From: DASVDK01 sp036381125 [NCBI: Thermodesulfobacteriota bacterium]
Lineage (GTDB): Bacteria > DASVDK01
Direction of reading: 5' to 3'
Assembly: GCA_036381125.1 (NCBI GenBank)
Contig: DASVDK010000099.1
Coordinates: 1 to 9,311, forward strand
Length of the DNA stretch: 9,311 bases
Shown: positions 1 to 5,200 of the stretch, one piece after another
How the letters are laid out: every line of letters begins with the position of its first letter
Position numbering within the stretch: position 1 is the stretch's first letter
Translations under genes and position numbers: made by a program
The notes under the pieces: model-generated
The model's input: only the letters and a program-made list of their open reading frames with translations
Databases searched by the model: none
Told to the model about the DNA's origin: nothing

Positions 1-1
1 C

Positions 2-175
2 GCGGGCGAGGGGCGCGGGACGCTCGCGGCCGCGATCGACGAGTCGGTGCCGGTCCCGGTGCTGAGCGCGGCCCTCTACGAGCGCTTCACGTCGCGGGGC
101 GAGGCCGAGTTCGCGAACCGACTGCTCTCGGCCCTCCGCTACGAGTTCGGCGGCCACAGGGAGAAGCCGGCGTGA
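2..175 (+). CDS. gnd: 6-phosphogluconate dehydrogenase, C-terminal end (partial)
   Basis: This is the 3' end of a gene entering from the left edge: 57 codons and a TGA stop at 173-175. The enzyme oxidatively decarboxylates 6-phosphogluconate to ribulose 5-phosphate in the cytoplasmic pentose phosphate pathway. The visible residues match the C-terminal helical domain of the family: GEGRGTLAAAIDESVPVPVL, then SAALYERFTSRGEAEFANRL, then a tail with LSALRYEFGGH. The FGGH tail is typical of the shorter, about 300-residue bacterial type, but cofactor preference cannot be judged because the Rossmann domain is outside the window. The last residues, after FGGH, and the stop codon lie in a repeat that recurs 126 bp downstream, so the tail of the protein may be repeat-derived. 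The next gene, on the same strand, is a phosphatase 145 bp away. Confidence 0.9.
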   Translation, partial: AGEGRGTLAAAIDESVPVPVLSAALYERFTSRGEAEFANRLLSALRYEFGGHREKPA

Positions 176-242
176 GCCGGCGGAGAGGCGAGCGGCCACC
201 GGTCGTGGGGACCGGGGCGAAGCCCCGGTCGAGCGGAGGCCC
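158..242. repeat. GC-rich intergenic repeat, copy 1 (long form)
   Basis: A 33-nt block at 158-190 is repeated exactly at 284-316. It is followed by a 15-nt block (191-205) that recurs at 329-343, and a 16-nt block (227-242) that recurs at 339-354 with one mismatch. Copy 1 differs from copy 2 by carrying 26 extra bases (206-231) between two GGTCG motifs, and these extra bases include most of a hairpin. It overlaps the last codons and the stop of gnd. The structure suggests a dispersed intergenic element of REP or MITE-like type, but only two copies are visible here. Confidence 0.8.
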
Positions 243-256
243 GGCTTCGCCGGGCC
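211..256. other. Twin GC-rich hairpins between gnd and the phosphatase gene
   Basis: Two perfect stem-loops sit 8 nt apart. The first (211-229) is ACCGGGGC-GAA-GCCCCGGT, with an 8-bp stem and 3-nt loop. The second (238-256) is GGCCCGGC-TTC-GCCGGGCC, also with an 8-bp stem and 3-nt loop. Their loop regions (GCGAAGC and GCTTCGC) are reverse complements of each other, as in REP-type elements made of facing units. No T-tract follows either stem, so a classical intrinsic terminator is not supported. They could still slow polymerase, protect the gnd mRNA 3' end, or be remnants of a mobile repeat. Confidence 0.7.
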
Positions 257-283
257 GGAGCGGAGGGCGGCCGCGAGCCGTTG

Positions 284-354
284 AGGGAGAAGCCGGCGTG
301 AGCCGGCGGAGAGGCGCGCCGTGAGGCGAGCGGCCACCGGTCGAGCAGAGGCCC
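284..354. repeat. GC-rich intergenic repeat, copy 2 (short form)
   Basis: This is the second copy of the element seen at 158-242. It lacks the 26-bp hairpin segment between the GGTCG motifs. It has a 12-bp insertion, CGCCGTGAGGCG, at 317-328. That insertion contains the GTG used as the phosphatase start, and the block upstream contains its purine-rich ribosome binding site (GGAGAGG, 308-314). The repeat therefore appears to supply the translation start of the downstream gene. Confidence 0.8.
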
Positions 355-1013
355 AGTACGAGATCTGGCTCGTGCGCCACGGCGAGACCGCATGGAGCCG
401 GAGCGGGCGGCACACCGGGCGCACCGATGTCCCGCTGACCCCCTCCGGCGAGGAGCAGGCGCTGGCGATCGGCCGCCGCCTCGCCGGCCGGCCGTTCGCC
501 CTCGTCCTGACCAGCCCGCTGGCGCGCGCTCGCGAGACCTGCCGCCTCGCCGGGTACGGGACCGCCGCCGTGGTGACGGACGACCTGCGCGAGTGGGACT
601 ACGGGCGATACGAGGGCCGCCGGACCGACGAGATCCGGCAGGAGGTCCCCGGCTGGTCCATCTGGACGGACGGCGTGCCCGGCGGCGAGACGGTGGACGA
701 GGTCGGCGACCGGGCCCGGCGCGTGATCGACCGGGCGCTGGCGGCAGGGGGCGACGTGGCGCTCTTCGCCCACGGCCACGTCCTGCGGGTCCTCGCCGCG
801 GTCTGGATCGGCCTGCCGCCGAGCGGCGGCCGGCACCTCGCGCTGGGGACCGCCGCGCTGAGCGTGCTCGGCTACGAGCGGGAGACCCGGGTCATCGGCG
901 TCTGGAACCAGGACTGGCGCCTCGTGCGCGACGATCGTCGGGGTCAGGCTGTCCGCGTACGGCCTCGCGGCGTCACTCCGGCAGCCACGGTGCCCAGACG
1001 TCCCGCTCCATGA
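321..1013 (+). CDS. Histidine phosphatase family protein (phosphoglycerate mutase-like fold)
   Basis: This 230-residue soluble enzyme belongs to the histidine phosphatase superfamily, which removes phosphate from small molecules through a phosphohistidine intermediate. The catalytic RHGE is at residues 19-22 (H20 nucleophile). TSPLARARET (64-73) gives a phosphate-binding Arg, EWDYGRYEG (91-99) supplies the acidic proton donor E91, and FAHGH (149-153) supplies the second His, H151. The stretch EWDYGRYEG to VPGGET recalls SHB17-like sugar bisphosphatases and mycobacterial Rv3214-type phosphatases; the substrate is not resolvable. A link to sugar phosphates is inferred from the gnd neighbour. 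The GTG at 321 is the only start after the in-frame stop at 282-284, with GGAGAGG 6 nt upstream. The first 11 residues or so are encoded by a repeat. About 25 C-terminal residues extend beyond the conserved fold and overlap the convergent gene by 41 bp. Confidence 0.93.
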   Translation: MRRAATGRAEAQYEIWLVRHGETAWSRSGRHTGRTDVPLTPSGEEQALAIGRRLAGRPFALVLTSPLARARETCRLAGYGTAAVVTDDLREWDYGRYEGRRTDEIRQEVPGWSIWTDGVPGGETVDEVGDRARRVIDRALAAGGDVALFAHGHVLRVLAAVWIGLPPSGGRHLALGTAALSVLGYERETRVIGVWNQDWRLVRDDRRGQAVRVRPRGVTPAATVPRRPAP

Positions 1014-1434
1014 GGTTCCGGTCCATGCCGGCGTCGTCGGTCGCCTGCCGCCCGGCTCGGGCCATGGCCGTCTCGGAGTGGAGCCGCGTGAAGGTCTGGT
1101 AGTTCTCGGGAGTCCCGACGTAGACGCACACGCAGCCGTACGGGTCGGCGTACGTGTAGACCAGCCGGCCGTTGCGAAACTGCGGGACGACCGAGCGCGG
1201 CAGCGTGGTCCCGACCGCGAGCGACTCACGACTCGTGTCGGCCGGCTCGCGCCCGAAGCCGGCCGCGTGGAGGAGGTCCGCCGTGCTCGGCGCGTCCCGC
1301 TGGCCGACCATCGCGCATCCGCCCGTCGCGAGCACCGCCGCGAGCGCCGCCGAGCGAAGGGTCCGTCCGGGCGCTCGCCCGGCTTTCGCGAGAACGGCCT
1401 CGCGTGCGCCGCTGCCGTCATCCGGGATGATCAT
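973..1434 (-). CDS. Small putative lipoprotein of unknown function
   Basis: This gene encodes 153 residues. The N-terminus has a basic region (residues 11-27), a short hydrophobic stretch (SAALAAVLAT) and a lipobox-like TGGC with the acylated Cys at position 40. It would therefore be exported and lipid-anchored in the envelope. The long n-region and the Gly at -2 make the lipobox imperfect. The mature part has a central segment, FRNGRLVYTYADPYGCVCVY (residues 87-106), with a CxC pair at 101 and 103, then YVGTPENYQTF and a charged C-terminus ending in WAPWLPE. I recognise no enzyme family; similar small proteins with a YADP...C.C.YVG core occur as hypotheticals in environmental high-GC bacteria, as far as I recall. 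The ATG at 1434 is chosen because AGGAG lies 6 nt upstream; an in-frame ATG at 1455 is less well placed. The gene is divergent from the lipoprotein gene at 1705 and convergent with the phosphatase. Confidence 0.8.
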   Translation of the reverse strand: MIIPDDGSGAREAVLAKAGRAPGRTLRSAALAAVLATGGCAMVGQRDAPSTADLLHAAGFGREPADTSRESLAVGTTLPRSVVPQFRNGRLVYTYADPYGCVCVYVGTPENYQTFTRLHSETAMARAGRQATDDAGMDRNLMERDVWAPWLPE

Positions 1435-1440
1435 GGTCGT

Positions 1441-1445
1441 CTCCT
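1441..1445 (-). promoter_or_regulatory. Ribosome binding site of the 973-1434 lipoprotein gene
   Basis: On the minus strand AGGAG is followed by a 6-nt spacer (ACGACC) and the ATG at 1434-1432. This favours that start over the in-frame ATG seven codons upstream at 1455. Confidence 0.7.
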
Positions 1446-1498
1446 GCCGCGCCATCGAGCCCGGCATGCGAATGATCACCCGCGAGGCGGCCATGGGG

Positions 1499-1564
1499 CT
1501 TGAACGTTCTTGACGGGCAACCGGCGCCGATGGCCGCAAGAGCGTTGCCGCAAGAGCGTTCAAG
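1499..1564. repeat. Imperfect inverted repeat in the divergent spacer
   Basis: CTTGAACGTTCTTG at 1499-1512 pairs with CAAGAGCGTTCAAG at 1551-1564, matching at 13 of 14 positions. The left arm also contains the 8-bp palindrome GAACGTTC. The arms are 38 nt apart and lie between two divergent lipoprotein genes, so they could be a regulator site or a stem in a transcript. No regulator family is suggested by the sequence. Confidence 0.55.
1533..1560. repeat. 14-bp tandem direct repeat
   Basis: GCCGCAAGAGCGTT occurs twice in perfect tandem (1533-1546 and 1547-1560). The second copy runs into CAAG and forms the right arm of the inverted repeat that starts at 1499. Tandem sites at this position could be operator half-sites or a replication-slippage product. 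Confidence 0.7.
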
Positions 1565-1602
1565 ACAGCCCCCCAGGCCCGGCCGTAGCGTGTAAGGGAA
1601 GT

Positions 1603-1618
1603 CCGCGTCGCGACGCGG
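1603..1618. promoter_or_regulatory. 16-bp perfect palindrome upstream of the 1705 gene
   Basis: CCGCGTCGCGACGCGG is a perfect palindrome about 86 bp before the ATG at 1705. Its position in the divergent spacer is compatible with an operator or a 5' untranslated hairpin. In DNA this GC-rich the chance background is raised, so the regulatory reading is tentative. Confidence 0.4.
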
Positions 1619-1687
1619 GGGACGACCAGGTCGCCGCGGACCGGTTCGACGCGAGCGGGCCCGGGTGCGACTTCACCGACGTCGACG

Positions 1688-1696
1688 AAAGGAGAG
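1688..1696 (+). promoter_or_regulatory. Strong ribosome binding site of the 1705 lipoprotein gene
   Basis: AAAGGAGAG followed by an 8-nt spacer fixes the ATG at 1705 as the start. It rules out the much longer in-frame extension that is open back to about 1510. Confidence 0.8.
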
Positions 1697-1704
1697 ACAC
1701 TGCC

Positions 1705-2178
1705 ATGACCCATCGTCGCCTCCATACTCGCGCGGGCCTCGGAGCCGCCCTGGCCGTCCTCGTGGTGACGAGCGCCGGGTGCGCGTCCCGTCCGGAGACC
1801 TACCCGGGCCACGAGAGCGACCTGCAGCCGGGGGCGCGCCCGATGATCGTCATCGGGGAGACGGGATCGGCCCGCACGGACCCGGCCGAGCTCACCGTGC
1901 GTTCCGGCACGGACGTCGCCTGGTTCAACGCGTCGGATGCCGAGGTCTTCGTCCGCTTCGAGGGCCCCATCGCCCGGGCGTGCGGGACGCCGGTGAACTT
2001 CAAGCGCTCCTCGGACGGTACGAGCTACGTGAGCGGCTTCATCCCGCCCGACTCGGAGGCGCGCCTCTGCTTCTCGACGCCGGGCCGATACGCGTTCGTC
2101 GTCTCGAGCACCGGCACCGAGGGCACGAACGGGGCGGCGGGCGAGGACACGAAGTACGGGGCGGTCGTCGTGGAGTAG
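1705..2178 (+). CDS. Putative lipoprotein with a degenerate cupredoxin-like domain
   Basis: This gene encodes 157 residues. A short basic n-region (MTHRRLHTR), a hydrophobic core (GLGAALAVLVVT) and the lipobox SAGC with Cys26 indicate export and lipid anchoring. The mature part carries a beta-rich pattern like that of plastocyanin-type proteins: AELTVRSGTDVAWFNAS (residues 61-77) matches the family's conserved strand that leads into a Trp/Phe-Asn segment, and FSTPGRYAFVV (113-123) matches the PGxYxF strand near the copper site. The usual copper-binding His and Cys residues are missing around these motifs; the only mature cysteines besides the lipobox are C93 and C112, which could form a disulfide. 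A structural or binding role at the membrane is more likely than electron transfer. The spacer to the convergent kinase stop is 47 bp, with no clear terminator. An alternative reading is a generic Ig-like beta-sandwich. Confidence 0.85.
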   Translation: MTHRRLHTRAGLGAALAVLVVTSAGCASRPETYPGHESDLQPGARPMIVIGETGSARTDPAELTVRSGTDVAWFNASDAEVFVRFEGPIARACGTPVNFKRSSDGTSYVSGFIPPDSEARLCFSTPGRYAFVVSSTGTEGTNGAAGEDTKYGAVVVE

Positions 2179-2225
2179 GGCCGGTCGCGAGATCGAACGG
2201 ACCCGAGGCGACCTCGCACGGGGGC

Positions 2226-5200
2226 TCAGTCGTGCTCGCCGAGTATCGGTAGGGAGAACTGGAAGGTGGCGCCGGGGCCGGCGTTGGAGGAGGCCCAGAG
2301 CCGGCCGCCGTGCGCCTCGACGATCGACCGGCTGATCGACAGCCCCATGCCCATGCCGCCGGGCTTGGTGGTGAAGAACGCGTCGAAGAGCCGGGCCGCC
2401 GTGGCCGGCTCGAGCCCCACGCCGGCGTCCTGTACCGCCACGCGCACCTCGGCCGCGTCGGCCCGGTGCGTGCGGATCACGAGCTCCTGCGGCCCGTCCG
2501 CGGTCGCGGCCATCGCTTCGAGGCCGTTCACCACGAGATTCAGGATCACCTGCTGCAGCTGCACCCGATCGCCGTGCACCGGCGGCAGCGCGGACGACAG
2601 GTCGGTCCGCAGCGCCACCCGGTGCTGCCGCGCCTCGCTCCGGATCAGGGCGACGACCTCGCGAACGACGTCGTTCACGTCCAGCCAGGTCTTCTGAGGG
2701 TCGGTCCGCGCCGACAGCGCGCGAATGCGCTGAAGCACCTCGCTGGCCCGATGCCCGTCGCGGATGATGCGCTGGACGGCGGCGCGCGCCTCGGCCAGGT
2801 CCGGCCGCGGCCGCTCGAGCCAGCGCAGGCAGGCCTGCCCGTTGGCGCTGATGGCCGCGAGCGGCTGGTTCACCTCGTGAGCGATCGAGGCGGCGAGCTC
2901 TCCCAGCGTCAGGACGCGGGAGACACGGGCCAGCTCCGCCTGCGTCAGGTGCAGCGCCTCCTCGGCACGCTTCCGCTCGGTGATGTCCACGGTCGTCCCG
3001 ATCAATTCGACCACGTCGCCGGACGCGTCGAGGACCGGATGCCCCACGACGTGGATGTACTTGACCGACCCATCCGGAGTGACCAGCCGGGAATCGTACT
3101 CGAAGTCGGTCCGTTCCCGGGTCGCCCTCTCCGTCGTCTCCATGAAACTCGCCCAATCCTCCGGGGGGTGGAGCGCTCGCGTGCGTTCGAAGGACGGCGG
3201 GCCCTCCGAGGGATCGAGGCCCGCGATGCGAAAGAGCTCTGCCGACCAGTAGATGGGTCGCCGACGAACGACGTCCCAGGCCCAACTGCCCGTGTGGCTC
3301 ACTTCCTGGGCTTCGGCCAGGTAGGCCTCGCTCCGACGCAGGGCCTCTTCGGCCTGCCGGCGATCGTGGATGTCGGTGCTGGTCCCGTACCATCTGACGA
3401 TCGAGCCCCGCTCGTCCCGCAACGGCACCACGCGGATCAGCAGCCAGCGATACTCCCCGTCCGCCCTCCGCATGCGCGCTTCGGCCTCGAACGGCACCCC
3501 GGCGGCCAGGGCCGCACGCCACCCGTCCACGAGCCATTCGGCGTCCTCCGGATGCGCGGCGGCCGTCCAGCCCCAGTTCCGTACGTCCTCGAACGAGAGG
3601 CCGAGGTACTCCCGCCAGCGTTCGTTGACGAAATCCACGGAGCCGTCGGGATGCGTGCTCGCGACCAGCGCCGGCATGGTGTCGATGACGAGGCGAAGCT
3701 CCCGCTCGGCTCGCCGGACCCGCTCCTCGGCCCGCGTTCGATCCTCGAAGAGTCGGGCGTTCTCGAGGGAGACGGCGGCCTGGGAGGCGAGGAGCTCGAG
3801 CAGGGCGATGCGGGCCGGCGTGAAGACGTGGGAGGCGAGGCGGTTCTCGAGGTAGAGCACGCCGATCAACCGCCCCGGCTTGGCCAGCGGCAGGCAGAGG
3901 ATGGACCGGCAGCCGTGCCGTCGGATGTACCCGTCGCCCGCGAAGAGGGCCTCGGCCGAGGCGTCGTCGAGCCGCACGCTGTCCTGGGTCCGCAGGACGT
4001 ACCGGAGGACCGACTCGGGCAGCTCCGCCGGGGTGGCGGCCGCCTGGCGCAGCCGGACCGTGACCCGGTCGCGCTCCGTGGTCGCCTCCGCCTCGATGCG
4101 CGGCCGGGCGCGGTGCGGCAGGATCAGGAGCCCGCGCTGGGCCCCCGCGTGCTCGACCGCGATCGCCAGAAGCGTCTCGATCACCTTCCCGGGGACGAGC
4201 TCGCTCGAGACGGCCTGGGACGCCTTGACCACCGTGGCGAGGTCCATCTGCTCGACCGGCGCGGAGGTCGTGGGCGTCCGGCCGAGGGGCGCCGACTCGG
4301 CGCGCAGGTGCGGGTGGGCCCGGTCGAGCTGGCGCACCTTGCCGTCGGCGCCCCAGCGCAGGTAGCCGTACCGGGCGCTGCGCAGGTAGGCGTGGGCGAT
4401 CGTCTCGAAGCCGCGCGCGGCATAGAAGCGCGCGGCGAGTTCGTGGGCGAGGGCCTCGTTGTGGACGAAGCCGTGCGCGCGCGCCGACCGGATGGCCGCC
4501 TCGTAGAGGCGCTCGGCGTCCAGCTCCCGGCCCTCGAGCCGCGCCACCTCGGCCCCCACGAGCGCCGCGCGGTCCGCGAAGTTCTCCGGGCAGTTCTCGG
4601 CCCACCGCGCGAGCCGCTCGTGGTGGGCGGCGATCGCGTCGAGGTGCCGGGGCCGCTCGTCGGCGGGGGCCGCGTCGTGGAGCGCCGCGCGCGCGAGCGC
4701 GGCATGGAAATGGTACTCGGCCAGCTCGAAGAACGATGGCGACGTCCAGAGCAGCCGTTGCGCCTTCTCCGCCGCCGCGACGGCGGATGCGTTGTCGACC
4801 GCGTAGACGCGTGCCTGCAGCTTGCGGATCCAGTGCCAGCACGCGACCACGGCCAGATGCGGAGCGCCCTCCAGGTCCTGCTCGAACCGGCCCTCGTCGA
4901 ACTCGTCGCCGTCGAAGGACCCGAACGCGGGCGTCAGGCCGCGGAGCGTTCGGATCAGCCTGAGCTGTCCGGTGACCAGCTCGGCGATGAGGCCGAACCG
5001 CGCCTTGCGCGCGAAGTCGAGCCCGGCCTCGGCTTCGCGCTGCACGTCGCCGAGCGGGTCTCCGCTGGCGAGCCGGTCCGTGATCAGGTTGGCGCAGCTG
5101 TAGGCCGCGCAGTTGAGGTCGCCGGACTGCTGCGCCGCGTCGAACGCCTGCCGCACGAGCGCGTGGCCGGTGCGCAGGTGCCGGTTCCAGGGAACGACGT

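Noticed and set aside
211-256. Intrinsic terminator for gnd.
   Set aside because: The stems are strong but no T-tract follows, so they are listed as hairpins only.
2179-2225. Bidirectional terminator between the convergent genes.
   Set aside because: Only 4-5 bp imperfect stems are present and there are no T-tracts.
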